Shown here: piece after piece, positions 35,271 to 47,660 of the stretch | Layout: every line of letters starts with the position of its first letter | How positions within the stretch are numbered: the stretch's first letter is position 1 | Assembly: GCA_030490835.1 (NCBI GenBank) | Contig: CM059972.1 | Span: 52,495,563 to 52,559,562 of the forward strand | Length of the DNA stretch: 64,000 nucleotides | Direction of reading: 5' to 3' | Source of the DNA: Annona cherimola | Lineage: Eukaryota > Streptophyta > Magnoliopsida > Magnoliales > Annonaceae | The notes under the pieces: model-generated | What the model was told of the DNA's origin: nothing | What the model saw: the letters and a program-made list of their open reading frames with translations, nothing else | Databases searched by the model: none | Translations under genes and position numbers: made by a program

Positions 35271-36540
35271 ATGGTGGAAACAAGATCAGGAAGGAGAACA
35301 AATAAAGGAAAGGAAGTTACTGAAGAAGTCCCCAGCCAACATGAGGTTGGTGAGACTAGTAGGCCTAAATGGCCGGAACTTGAATAAAGTAGAGAAAGTT
35401 CAAGAACTGGACAAACACGAGAAAACATAAGCCCAGAAAGAAATGTAGGAGAAGAATATGAGTCAAGACAGGCTCGAATCATAGAATAAAGGGTAGCTGC
35501 AGCATTAAAGGAAGCAATGTAGCAGGCTACTCGCGATTGGGCAGCACAAACTATAGATATTATTTAGGGTTTATGGGAAAGAACCCAGCAGGCCCAGTTG
35601 GGTAGTACTGAAAGAGATAGAGCCATTCCGATGGCTGGCCCGACTCCCACGACAGCACCCACGAAAGATGAAAATTAGCTAATGAAAGCTGATAGAAGGG
35701 CGATCAACACATTCTTATCCCAGCGACCCTCAAAATTTTCAGGAGAACCTGACCCGGTGCAGGCCGAGCAATAGATCACGGAGATCAAGAAATTATTCAG
35801 AATCTCTCCATGTAATGATCGATAGAAAGTATTGTGTGCCATCCATTTGCTGATTAAAGACGCACACGAATGGTGGAAAACAATGCTAGTCACAATGCCG
35901 TGACCAGAAGAGGTGTCTTGGCAGACATTTATTGAGGAGTTCAACAAGGAATACCTTCCTGTTGGATTACAAAGCTACAAAGTGATAGAATTTGAAAGGC
36001 TTTGTCAAGGGAGGATGTCTGTCACTGAATATGCCACGAAGTTCAATGCCTTAGTTAGGTATGTGCCTTGGATTGCCAATGTGCCAGAAAATAAAGCACA
36101 AAGATTCCAACAAGGACTAAGGCCATACCTCAGACAAAGCCTTACCCCTTTGCTAATTAAGGATTATGCTTCAAGTCTTGAGAGGGCAAGAGCATTGGAA
36201 ATTAAGGCATTGAGAACACAAGAATTAAGACTTGGGTCAAAGATGTTCAGCTTTGGAACAAAGGAAGCTGAACTGGGGAAAGAAAGGGCTAAGAAAGGAA
36301 ATGTGAAGAAAGGAAAAGGAGCCCGAAAGAAGAAACTCCTGCCTTTTTGCAGAAAATGTCAAAGGCAACATGCAGGCGAGTGTTTAAAAGGCTCAAATTG
36401 ATGCTATAAATGTGGGCAAGCAGGTCATGTAGCCAAGGAATGCAGAGCGGGTGAAGTAAAGGTCATTAAATATTATATTTGTGACCAAACAGGACATATC
36501 GCTCCGAATTGTTCGAATAAGGCACAAACGTCACAAGGAC
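35271..36540 (+). pseudogene. Element E gag, decayed
   Basis: ATG at 35271 opens MVETRSGRRTNKGKEVTEE, homologous to D's gag start. In-frame stops follow (for example near 35383, 35487, 35521, 35772 and 35821). An open stretch at 35913-36401 carries the retrotransposon gag domain (FNKEYLPVGLQSYKVIEFER, MSVTEYATKFNALVRYVP). Two zinc knuckles follow: CYKCGQAGHVAKEC (36402-36443, just after a TGA) and ICDQTGHIAPNC (about 36477-36512). Comparison with D shows Trp and Gln codons turned to stops, as TGG-to-TAG and CAG-to-TAG. Capsid function is lost. Confidence 0.88.
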
Positions 36541-36612
36541 GTGGAAGACCTACGCAACTTAGGATACCCGGAGCAGCGAATAAGCAGGGAACTACCACAA
36601 ATCCGGTACATG

Positions 36613-39600
36613 TGCATGTTTTTACTCGGACAGAGTCTCAAGAGCAAGCGGAGAAGGTGGTCACATGTATGGTTTATATTTTACGAAATTCGGCAGTTGC
36701 TTTGTTTGATTTTGGTGCTAGTCACTCAATCATAGCATGCCAATATGTGGTCACCCATGCACTACTGGTAGAGGAAACCAATGAGATAATCCATGTAGAA
36801 TCCCCTATGTATAGATTAGCTAGTACTAGCCAAGTATGCAAAGCATGCCTAGTTAGGATAGGATCATTGATTTTAGAAGCCAACTTGATCCTATTACCTA
36901 TGACGAAATTTGATGTAATATTGGGTATGGATTGGCTGAGTCAATGGGGAGCCATGATTGATTGCAAGAATAAGAAGGTACAATTTGAAGTGGCCCGAGA
37001 AAAATAAATAGCCATTGGAAAGTTAAGACGTCCTGAAAAATATGCGATATTAATATCGTTCATGAAAGCGGTTAAGATGATCCGCTAAAGGTGCCAAGCT
37101 TATCTGGTATCAGTTAATGTAGAAAAAGGTACAGAGGTAGAAATAAATCAAATTCCTGTGGTTAGAGAATTTCTTGATGTATTTCCAAAAGAATTAACCA
37201 CATTATCTCCACAAAGAGAAATAAATATGACTATAGACATCATACCAGGTACAACTCCAATATTGAAGACTCCATACAGAATGACACCGACTGAAATGAA
37301 TGAGCTAAGGACTCAAATATAGGAGCTATGAGATAAAGGTTTTATCAGACCCAGTGTATCACCTTGGGGAGCTCCAGTATTATTTGTAAAGAAAAAAGAT
37401 GGAAGTTTGAGATTGTGTATTGATTACAGGGAATTAAATAACGTCATGGTGAAAAATAAATATCCACTGCCCAGGATCGATGATTTGTTTGATCAGTTGC
37501 AAGGAGCTACAACTTTCTCTAAGATTGATTTACAGTGAGGGTATCATCAGTTGAGAATATGTCCTATCGATGTTCACAAAATAGTTTTTCGAACTAGGTA
37601 TGGACATTGTGAGTTTTTAGTGATGCCTTTTGGGCTCACAACGCCCCTGCTGTATTCATGGATATGATGAATAGGGTATTTCGGGACTATCTTGATCAAT
37701 TTGTGGTGATATTTATCGACGACGTCCTGATTTACTTCAAAACAGAGAAAGAACATGAGTTTCATTAGCGAAAGGTACTGGAAAGGCTGAGGAAAGAGAA
37801 ATTGTATGCTAAACTAAAGAAATGTGAATTTTAGTTGAAGCTAGTAGGATTTCTAGGTCATATAATATCAGAAAAAGGAATTCTAGTTGATCCTCAAAAG
37901 ATTGAGGCAATTTTGAAATGGCAAAGGCTGATGACCATTACAGAAATCCAAAGTTTTCTTGGGTTGGCAGGGTACTACAGAAGGTTTGCTGAAGGATTTT
38001 CTCAGTTATCAACCCCATTAACAAGATTGACTCGTAAAGGAGTCAGGTATGTATGGTCTGAAGAATGTGAACGCAGTTTTTAGAGGTTAAAGCAGTGGTT
38101 GGTTGAAGCACCTATCATAACCCTACCCAAAGGAAATGGAGGTTTTATGGTTTATAGTGACGCTTCAAGAAAGGGTTTGGGTTGTGTGTTGATGCAGAGA
38201 TAAAAGGCGATAGCTTATGCATCGCGACAGTTGAAGCCCAATGAGGTAAGCTACCCCACTCATGATTTAGAATTAGCAGCAGTGGTGGTTGCCTTAAAAT
38301 TATGAAGACATTACCTGTATGGTACTAGGTGTGAAATTTATACAGATCACAAGAGCCTTAAGTATATTTTCACTCAAAAGGAGTAGAACATGAGGCAAAG
38401 GAGATAGCTCGAGTTATTAAAGGATTATGATTTGAAGATACAATACCATTCAGGTAAGGCAAACGTAGTAGTCAATGCATTGAGTCAAAATGTCAGCATA
38501 GCGCACCTTATCACAAAACAGGAAGAGTTGCTTCAGGAGATAAGACAGTTAAAATTGATTGTATGTCCCCCTAGAGTTCAAATGAGGTTATCACAAATGT
38601 ACATACAATTGTCACTATTTGAGCAAATTAGAACTGCGCCGCAAAAAGATACAGACCTATATGCACATGTGGAGAAAATGAAGAAGGGGTTGACTGAATT
38701 TTCTGTTGATGAACAAGGTATGTATCGGTATAAAGGCTGTCTATGCATACCTAATACAGCTGAGTTGAAAGAGCAAATTTTTAAAGAGGCGCATTTTTTA
38801 CCATTTTCCATTCATCCATGAAGCACCAAGATGTATCAGGATCTCAAAAAAGCATATTGGTGGAATAATATGAAGATAAAGATCGCTGAATACGGAGCTA
38901 AGTGCCTAACTTACCAAAGGGTAAAAGCTGATCATCAACGGATATCTGAAAAATTACAATCCTTGGAAGTTCCTGAATGGAAATGGGATGATATAGATAA
39001 TTGTAGATCGGTTGTCTAAGGTTGCACATTTTATACCCATAAAGAAGACATACACCGCAGAAAGATTGACCAAAGTCTACTATAAGGAAATAGTATGACT
39101 TCATGGAGTGCCTAAGTCAATAGTTTCTGATTGAGACATGACATTCACATCTCGATTTTGGAAAAGTTTGCATGAAACCCTAGGCACCCAACTTAAGTTT
39201 AGTACAGCTTTTCATCCCCAAACAGATGGACAAATGGAGCTAGTAAATCAGATTATCGAGGACATGCTCCGTATGTGTACTTTGGAGTTTGGTGGTTCGT
39301 GGGATGAATATGTACCTATAGTTGAGTTTGCATATAATAACAGCTATCAGGCTAGTATTCAAATGACTCCATTTGAAGCATTGTATGGACGATAATGTAG
39401 AATGCCATTGAACTGGGATGAAGTTGGAGAAAAGAAGTTAGCCCCAGACTTGTCTCAACGAATGACAGACAAAGTACAAGTTGTTCGCCAGTGTATACTC
39501 ACAGCCCAGAGTCAGCAAAAGAGTTACACAGATTGCGAAAGAAAGGAATTGAATATCTAAGTTGGCGAACATGTGTTTATAAAGGTCACGCCATTCAAGG

Positions 39601-39694
39601 GAGTTACAAGATTTGAAAAAAAGGTAAGCTGAATCCTAAGTATATCGAACCATTTGAAGTGTTGGAGAAGATTGGAAAGTTGGCTTATAGGATT
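36613..39694 (+). pseudogene. Element E pol, first part (protease to integrase), decayed
   Basis: Protease at 36613-37007 has ALFDFGASHSI where the catalytic triplet Asp-Ser-Gly is expected: Ser is replaced by Phe at 36711-36713. RT follows ([23 protein letters not shown] at about 37715), with a one-base deletion near 37643 and several stops. RNase H ([22 protein letters not shown]), the integrase zinc finger and the core (LKFSTAFHPQTDGQ, then AYNNSYQASIQMTPFEALYG) are recognisable but interrupted. The frame is cut at LAYRIA by insertion of LTR B and resumes at 53881. Close homologue of D's pol; not functional. Confidence 0.9.
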
Positions 39695-39699
39695 GCTTT
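39695..39699. repeat. Target-site duplication GCTTT, left copy (LTR B)
   Basis: GCTTT precedes TGTGATACCC at 39700 and recurs at 53881-53885 after GGCGCCACA. Removing the insert and one copy restores the integrase reading frame. Confidence 0.93.
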
Positions 39700-42600
39700 T
39701 GTGATACCCGGACCCAATTAAGACTCAATGGGATACATTGAACATATATATTTGATTTATGTGTGATTTAAATGAATTTTGAATGTTTTTTGTGAATTAT
39801 GTCACATTTTGAATTAGGGTTTAATTAGGAATGGTGATTAAAAATTTAATCGCCGGAGCCCAAAGTGAGTCGCTATGACCAGTGGGGCTTAATGAGAATT
39901 TAAAGGTGAAAATGTGTTATGAATAATCATGTTAATTACTATGATTTAATTTATGGAGATTAAAGTATAATTATGGAATTAAGGTGAAAAATAATAGAAA
40001 ATTCATAACTTAACGCCTACAAGGAGGATTTCGATGAAATTTGAAAGGTAAGCTCACGACGGTGGGCCCAATCTTATGAATGGATTGGATTAATGGAATC
40101 ATGATGGGATTAGGGTGATAATTAATTATTTTTATCCCAAATCCAAAAGATAAATTCAAGTGGTCATAACTTGACGTAGAAACGTCAGTTTGAGATGAAA
40201 TTTGAAACAATGGAATAAAATTATGAAATCTATGAGATGAATGCAATGGATTAAGCTAATTATCATAGGAAGTTTCTTTCTTTGAGAGTAAGTAACAAGT
40301 TGCTTAAGAGCTAAGTAAAGAAGGAAAATTGTGGAAAGTGAAAAATGGAATTTACTAAAATGCCCATGGGATTGCTTGAGCACCAATTAAAGTGGTTTAT
40401 AAAAAGAAAAAAAAAGGGATGAGCAAGGGCTGCTGCACGTTCCAGCAAGGGGGGAGAAGGAGAGAGAGAAGAGAGGAAAATAAGAGAAAAATGAAGATTT
40501 GCTCTAAGGACAGCAGCTAGGGCCGTCCAAAACCAGAAAGGAAGAGGAGAAAAGAGGAGGAAAAGTGGAAGGAGCAGCTCGGGAAGCTCGGGGCAAAGAA
40601 TCGGCGAAATCGGGTAAGTACCCGTTGAGTTAAGCCTTCCAATTTAAAGTTTTCTTCTTGATATTGGAGTCATGGTTTTGAATCATAATAAACCTCTAAA
40701 GAAAGATTAATAACATTCTATAATTAAGTATTGATTGAGGCTTTTGCATATGTATTGAAAAGAGATGAAAATATGGGAGCAAAACCTAGAAGAAATGAGG
40801 CAAAAATATAAAATATGGAAGAAATAGTTAATGAACGATTTTTATCATGAAAATTTGTGTGAATACTCATTATAGGGTTTTTAAGGAAAGATAAAATTTT
40901 TAGCTAAAAGGATAAGCACTTTGAAAATTAAAAATCCAATAAAATCAACCTGAACAGGGTTGCACGGGTGGCAAGATCAGCTGCACCAAATGATTTTTAA
41001 TAATTTTATAAAAGTAATTTTGGGCTGAAACTATTACAAGATATATAAGACATATTTATGATTACAAAAAAATAAAAATTAGGTTTTTATGGGTATAAAT
41101 ATACCCCATAATTAACGTGATTTAGGCTGTCTAAAAAGGGGTGCTGCTATCCAGAAGAGTAAAAATATCAAAATAAATATAAATAATAAATATTTCATGC
41201 CAGAAATATTTATTTTAGTTAATAAATATAGTTATTAAGGTATGGTAGAAATTTCAGATCAAAAAATACTTGATTTGATATTAATTCAAGATTTTGAGAA
41301 TTTAGTGTGCCGGAATTCAGCATTATGGATAGCTTAAGGAATAAATCAAGATAAATGTTAAATTCTAGACTTTTGTGATGGAATTTAACTTATAATGGGA
41401 TATAAATCATGATTTAGTATAATTCATATGATGATTTATGAATAGGTTTATGATTTTATAAAGTATGAAACCTAGGGTTGCATATATGACTCAATTTTTC
41501 CATTTTTATATTAAAAATGGTATGGAAATGAGATTAAATGATTTATGGAAGTTATGTAGGATAAAATACCCTAGTATTAGGTTACTTTGGACGTCCAAAA
41601 GTATTTGAAAAGATAAGCCTCAAATCTGATTTTATGATTTTTATGAATAGGTGTCCAAATGGGGTGAAAACGTACCCGCAATAGGGAAATAAGTTATTGT
41701 TTTGAGAGGAGTTAATATATGAATTTATGTAGGTTGGAAAACCTAAGGAATATAATTATTTTGAAGATGATGCAAATAAATGAAATGTTATTTTCATTTA
41801 TCTAGGCAAAAGGCAAGGAAAAGAATGGAAGAAAAGGATTATAGCGATCTCAGGTAAGCAAGCGAACTTTCTAAAATGTTATTTTCTTTCTATGCGATTG
41901 ATATGATTGAAATGTTTATGTTTATATTTTAAACGAATGGGAAAGCACGAGTTTTGAAAATGATGGCTTTAATGAAAAGTCACAAGTTTTGGAAAATGAC
42001 GGCTTTAATGAAAAGCCTTAAGTTTTGGAAAAGAATGGCTTTAAGGAAAAGCCTCAAGGTTTTCTTCATGGAAGCAAGCAATATGTTTTAAGATAAGGAT
42101 TTTATCATCAGTGTTGCCAAAGATTGGTAATATTTTATGTTAATGAAATTGAGAATTTTGCTTATGAGTAAGCAAGTTGTCCATGATAATGTTTTCAAAG
42201 GATTTCATGTTTGATGCCGATGGTTTTAAGAATTTGATTATAAGCGAGCAAGTTCTTTATGATGTTGTTTCAAAAGTATTTTATAAGAAAAAGAGAATTT
42301 TGCCCTTTTTCACAAAGCAACAAATGTAAATAAGTTTTGAATTTCTCTTATGATGTTTAATGATAAATAATCATGTTATAAAAGAAAAAAAAATAAAAAG
42401 GAGATTTGATTTATGAATAGATTTGTTTTGCTAGTCATGATAATTAAATAATAAATGATGATTTGGACATAGTTCATATGTTTTGAAATGATATTTGAAA
42501 AGTTTTGATTACCTTTAGATAAAGAAATCTATGTTGAAAATATCTTGAAAAATATTTATACGGATGTGTTGAAGGGGATTTAAGGATGACCAACCTCCTA

Positions 42601-43001
42601 TGTTGATTTTCTTAAAATGGTTTGGTTTCGGGTTGCTAAAGTAGCATACAAAAGACCATGCAAGGCTCCTTTATGTAAAATGAAAAAATTGATATGTGGA
42701 CAAGAAATTGATTTTAAGGTGGTCGAGAAGGGGTTAGCACAATTGCATAACTTTTGTGAGCAAAAGGCCCCGAAATGGAAACCAAGAAAATGCTAGGAAA
42801 AATATATGATTTATTTTTGAAAATCTAAAAGTTTCGAAATTCTTATATTAAAAGGATTTTAAGATGTATTATTTTTCAAACATTTCAAATGTTTATCAAA
42901 ATATTTTACTCAAAATGTTCTAATAGAATTTAAGGAAGGTCATCCTAAAACTAGATTTTAAATGACAACTTGTTAAAGTGGGTGCGCTCTCTTTACAAGT
43001 T

Positions 43002-43175
43002 AACACGGACTGCGGTCTGTGATGTGTTTTTGAAAATAATTTATTTTAAAAAAAAACACAGACTTCGGTCTGTGTTGTTTTTGAGTTGTGGATGCAGACA
43101 GAGGTCTGTGATCCCGGTTTAAAAGGACATGGGCTGCGATATGTGGTTCTTCAAACTAAACAGACTGCGGTCCGT
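43002..43175. repeat. CAGAC/GTCTG hairpin repeats in LTR B
   Basis: Hairpins with four-base loops lie at 43004-43021 (loop TGCG), 43055-43076 (9-bp stem AACACAGAC, loop TTCG), 43095-43108 (loop AGAG) and 43161-43174 (loop TGCG, one mismatch). A degenerate copy is near 43130. Confidence 0.82.
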
Positions 43176-43239
43176 CATAATAATGTACGGTGCACCAATA
43201 CAAGATTAGGCAGGTTGTAGAGCACGGTTGGGATGACCG

Positions 43240-43370
43240 AGGCCTACTCTACATAAGGCCAAGTCGCTAAGGGATGGTAGGAGTGCCAGCGGTACCCTCC
43301 TTGAGATAGGAGCAGGATAAATAAACAACCGCCTGGCTAGCATGCTGTTATGGATTCTCTTCCAAAAGGT
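43240..43370. other. Conserved GC-rich LTR block (LTR B copy)
   Basis: Contains GGCCAAGTCGCTAAG followed by GTGCCAGCGGTACCCTCC and a GCCTGGCTAGCATGC segment. Equivalent blocks occur at 46895-46990, 51905-52000 and 57480-57600, and in reverse at 19695-19830, 24893-25065, 32400-32575 and 61125-61275. Function unknown. Confidence 0.7.
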
Positions 43371-43664
43371 AGCATAATCACTTGCTAAGTGTCAATACTG
43401 GATTGGGAGAAATGTATTTGCATATGTTTTTTCTTTTCAAAAGACCAAAGATTGGGATATAAAAACATTTATACAAAAAGTTATCCTAAATTGGGATTTC
43501 TATGAGCCATATTGTATAAGTTACCCTAAAAGCAGGGTGTTTTAACACAAAATGTGTAAATATTAAGAATAAAAAGAAATAATTTTATGCAAAAGTTTTC
43601 ATGAAAAGGATTCATGACTTGCTTGCTATAAAACAAGCCCCAAGATGGGGAATTATGAAAGAGG

Positions 43665-43669
43665 GTTTA
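43665..43669. repeat. Target-site duplication GTTTA, left copy (element A')
   Basis: GTTTA precedes TGTGAAACCC at 43670 and is repeated at 52657-52661 after GCCACA. Confidence 0.93.
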
Positions 43670-46600
43670 TGTGAAACCCTAACCCATGTGGGACCCATAT
43701 GTATGTATTAAACGTGTATATGATGAATATTTGTGGATTATGGAATTATGAAGGCATTATGTGATTTTGCTAATTATGGCAATTAGGGTTATGGGTTAGC
43801 AATGATGATGTGATTAATGATTTTGAGCTAAAATGAGACAATGGGTTTAGAATGAATTATTTATGATTTAAATATGCAAATATATCATGAAAAATCATTT
43901 TCTATTATTTAAAATGAATTATGGGAGATATATGGAAATTGACAAGTTTGATGGAAAATATTGAAAAATTCATAACTCAACGCCTACAAGGCGGATTCAA
44001 GTGAAATTTGAAATGGAAATTATTAATGATGGCTTGGTATTATGGAATTAAGGGATTAAGAAAATCCTTTTATGAAATAATAAATTATGAATTTTTAAGT
44101 ATATATCAATTTCAAAACCGTTAACTTCAAACGGTTATATCGAGAGCTAGAAAACTCGGATTGAGTTGAAATTTTAAACGGTTGAATGGAATGGTGAGAT
44201 ATTTATTTTGAATGGATTGGATTAAGCATGAAGTGTTGGGAAATTCCTGCATTGAAAAAGGTGAGCATGTTTGACTTATGCTCCACAAAAGCAACTTACC
44301 ATTAATGCTAGAGTACCATACATAAATGCTTGATGGAAAGGGAATTTGAGGTGGAAAATTGCAGGCCATTCCTTGGGAATTTTATGCAATTATTTTCCAT
44401 ATATAAAGGTGACAATTATCCAAATATTTAATGCAAGTTATGATGGATTTTCAAAGTCATGGAGGAGGTGTCCAAGGGCTGTTTTGGTGCTTCTTTTTTA
44501 TTTTTGCATTTTTTAAAAATGCCTAAATGTTGCAGGGATGCAAGTACATAAATTATGAAACCAATTATGCAAATTTACAGCAATAAAAATATATTTAAGT
44601 GCAGCTACATGCAGCTGAAATAAATGGACAGCATGATGGATAGTTTGACGTGCAGAAATGTGAGTTATTGCTGCCATTTTTATAATTTTTTTTAACACCA
44701 AATTAATGCATGAATTAAAGGGTAATTAGAGTCATAATTACCCACGTTTTGAAGAGAAAAAAAAATGGAAAATGCGCAGCAGCTGGGACGTGAATTGGAG
44801 ACCACATGGACAGTCAAAGATGATGCAGATTTGGTAATTTTTGTAAATGGTAAAATACAATTTTACTTGGCTGAGAATTACCCACCTCATATGGTAGATA
44901 AGGGTTCATTTAAGGGGTGTGGAATTGCAGCACCAAGTGGGCCCCACAGCTGGAAAAAAATCCAGCAACATATATACTCCTTTGCACGTTGAAATGAGAG
45001 GATTTTTGGAAAAAGTTCTAAGTGCTGAAAACGTCCAAGGGGAACCAGCAGCTCACGTCCAAAAATTCCAGTAAAAATAAGAAGAAACCAAGGGAAAAAG
45101 AAGGAGAATTTGAAGAAGAAATCATATTAAAAGATTAGGGTTCGAGTCAGCTCAAAAACAAGTAAGTATGTGATTGATTTTAAGTTGTTTAACTTGAGTT
45201 CTTAAACTCAAAACTTGGAAATGAAAAGCATGCTTAAAGAATCTGTAAAGTGGTGTTTCAATATGCTTTTTCATGAATATGGAATGGATATTAAGTTTTA
45301 TGAATGGATTTTTAAGTTAAGATTGATGAAAATGGAATTAAGCATGTGTATTAAGTGGAAAATCCAAGTTGTTAAACCCTAAATCTCCAAGAAAAGTTGC
45401 TGTTTTGGTTTGATGACTTGATTAAGCTATTAATCATGTATTTATGCCAAATATATGAGGGTTTATGCTTAAGTGATGAAATTTTGAAGTCATGGAAAGC
45501 AAAGTGTCGATTTTGACCTAATTCCTATGTTTATATGCTAAAAATGTTATGGAAATGGACTTGCATGTTTTAAGCCTGTTATGTAGGGTAAAATAACCTA
45601 GGTTTAAGTTATGATGGATGCCCAAATCATTTGGGAGAAATAAACCATAGAACTGTTTTTTATGAATTTTATGAAAGAACGTCAAACCGACGTGAAACGG
45701 GACTCAAAACGTGTAGGCTACTTGCTGTTTTGAGAAATGATAATGCATGGATGTTAACTATGTGTTAAATCCCTAAATATGTATGAGGAAAAATGGATTT
45801 ATTTCTGAAAATTCGGAATTATATGACTGCATAGGGTTATGTGTCGAAAGACGCGTAAAACGGGTGGAAAATGGGTTCCAAACTTGTTGTTTTGGAAACC
45901 TATGGTTGAATGGATTTAAATCCCTTGAAAATACCCTAAATACAGAGGTAATTAAGGGTAATTAACCCGCTGAAAAATAGATTAAAATTTTAAGTTAGCA
46001 AATTTTATGAAATGCATTATGTTTATGTGCTGAATGAGCTTATGTGAATGGATAACGGTAAATGGGTGATGAATGACTTATTAAAAGTGATTTTATGCAA
46101 AAATGCATGAAAATGAGATGAATCCCATGTTTATGAATCTGTTTGAGATTGTATGGTATTTAATCCAAAATTTTGGACTTGAATTATAAGCTAAGGCAAT
46201 GCTATGTACGTAGAAGAAACACCCATGTGTGTGTTTTGGAAAAAAATGGGAAAAATGGAAAAGTAAGCTTAATAAAGCTATGTATGATGTTTATGAAATA
46301 AATTTTATGAGATTGAAATGAATACCCTAATTTTAGGGTTACGTGTATATGCTATGTTGTATGGTAGCCGAATGTGTGAAAAATGTGCTAATGTGTGCAG
46401 AATAAGCAATATATGTGTATGACGACTTATGAAGTCATATGAATGATGGATGTATATGAAATGGTTAGGAAAACTAAATGAAATATGAGAAAAAGGAAAT
46501 TTATGAAAATCATATCATTTTTGTGTAGGCAAAGGTAAAGAGAAAGTGGTGACGGAAAGCTAAGAACTTCAGGTAAGCAAGCAGCTTTCTAAATGAGTTT

Positions 46601-47643
46601 TGTTTTAAATGTTTTCCAAGGTGTTTAAGGATGGTCATTCCTTGTTTATATGTGTATTGAAATTTTTATTTCTATTTAAATAAATGATTGCTTATGGTTT
46701 CGCAATTATGCATGAAATGTGTTGAAACATGAGTTTATACGATGTTTCATTGAAATGGTGTTTAAAGAGGGATGGTGCAAAGAATTCTCTGCATGAGAAT
46801 GACAAGTTCCATGTGTAAGGGGGTATATGATGCCGGAGTGACTAAAAGTCATGTATGGAATGGAAATCAAGTAGGCTAGTCGAGGTAGTAAGTGGACAAG
46901 GAGTCCCCCTTGACGTTGCCAAGTCGATAAGTCTGGCGCCAAAGATGGAAAGGATCATGGCATGAAAGAGGGTTCCCCGTGCTAGCGTACCGTCACATAA
47001 AGGATAATGTCATTAATGGAAATGATGAATTTACACATCCAATGTTTATGAAATATTTATGAAGTGTTTATGAATGATTAATGAAAAGGTTTTTACTCAA
47101 TAGGTAGTTGATCACTTGATAAGTGTCTCTACCGAAGGGAGAAAAATGCTTTTGAATAAACATGCCTTCAAAATGAATTGCCTGCAAAATATAGAGCTTG
47201 CTTATTGAGTTGAATTTCAACTCATGTTTTGTTTTCTAAACCCATCGAGAGGTGAAAGATGAGACCTGGCGAAGGAGCAGGAGCCATCCATTGAAGAAAT
47301 GGGAAGACATTATAAGTTTCATGTTAATGAAAAACTTATATCGTATAATTGTAAATACTTTGATGTTTTATGTTGACATCTGTGACGATACATGCAGTGA
47401 CATCTGATTTATGAGATGGTTTGAAATATGTTATGAAAATCATGTCTAGTTATGACGTTATTGGATGGAAATGACTCCGATATGCATGAAATGAACATAT
47501 GAGGAATTAAACTCCTGTGAAAAGATATTTAATTGGATAAATATCCATTAAAACCCGTCATGTGACAGGGCAACAATCCTGATCACATTTACCAGTCGAA
47601 CGATCTTGAGGTAAGGTTGTGACGCTCGGGCTGGGGCGCCACA
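43670..47643 (+). mobile_element. Element A' 5' LTR
   Basis: Begins TGTGAAACCCTAACCCATG and ends GGGGCGCCACA. A TATA-like CATATATAAAGG lies at about 44397. The 75-codon frame at 44765-44992 has a 65-codon counterpart in the other LTR (49807-50004) but no recognisable domain, and looks non-coding. The conserved hairpin CACTTGATAAGTG is at about 47114. Confidence 0.93.
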
Positions 47644-47648
47644 GAGCT

Positions 47649-47660
47649 TGGTATCAGAGC
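47649..47660 (+). other. Element A' primer-binding site
   Basis: TGGTATCAGAGC five bases after the LTR. Degenerate second and third copies of the LTR-end/primer-site context appear at about 47720-47740 (CCACAGAGTAATGGTATTAAAGC) and 48176-48195 (CCACAGAAGTTGGTATCAG). Confidence 0.9.

Noticed and set aside
35060..35482. 140-codon minus ORF opposite element E gag start
   Set aside because: Antisense shadow of gag leader and ATGATG-type repeats; no recognisable motif.
44765..44992. 75-codon ORF with a 65-codon counterpart at 49807-50004
   Set aside because: The repetition comes from the two LTR copies of A'. The start differs between copies and there is no domain; it lies in untranslated LTR.
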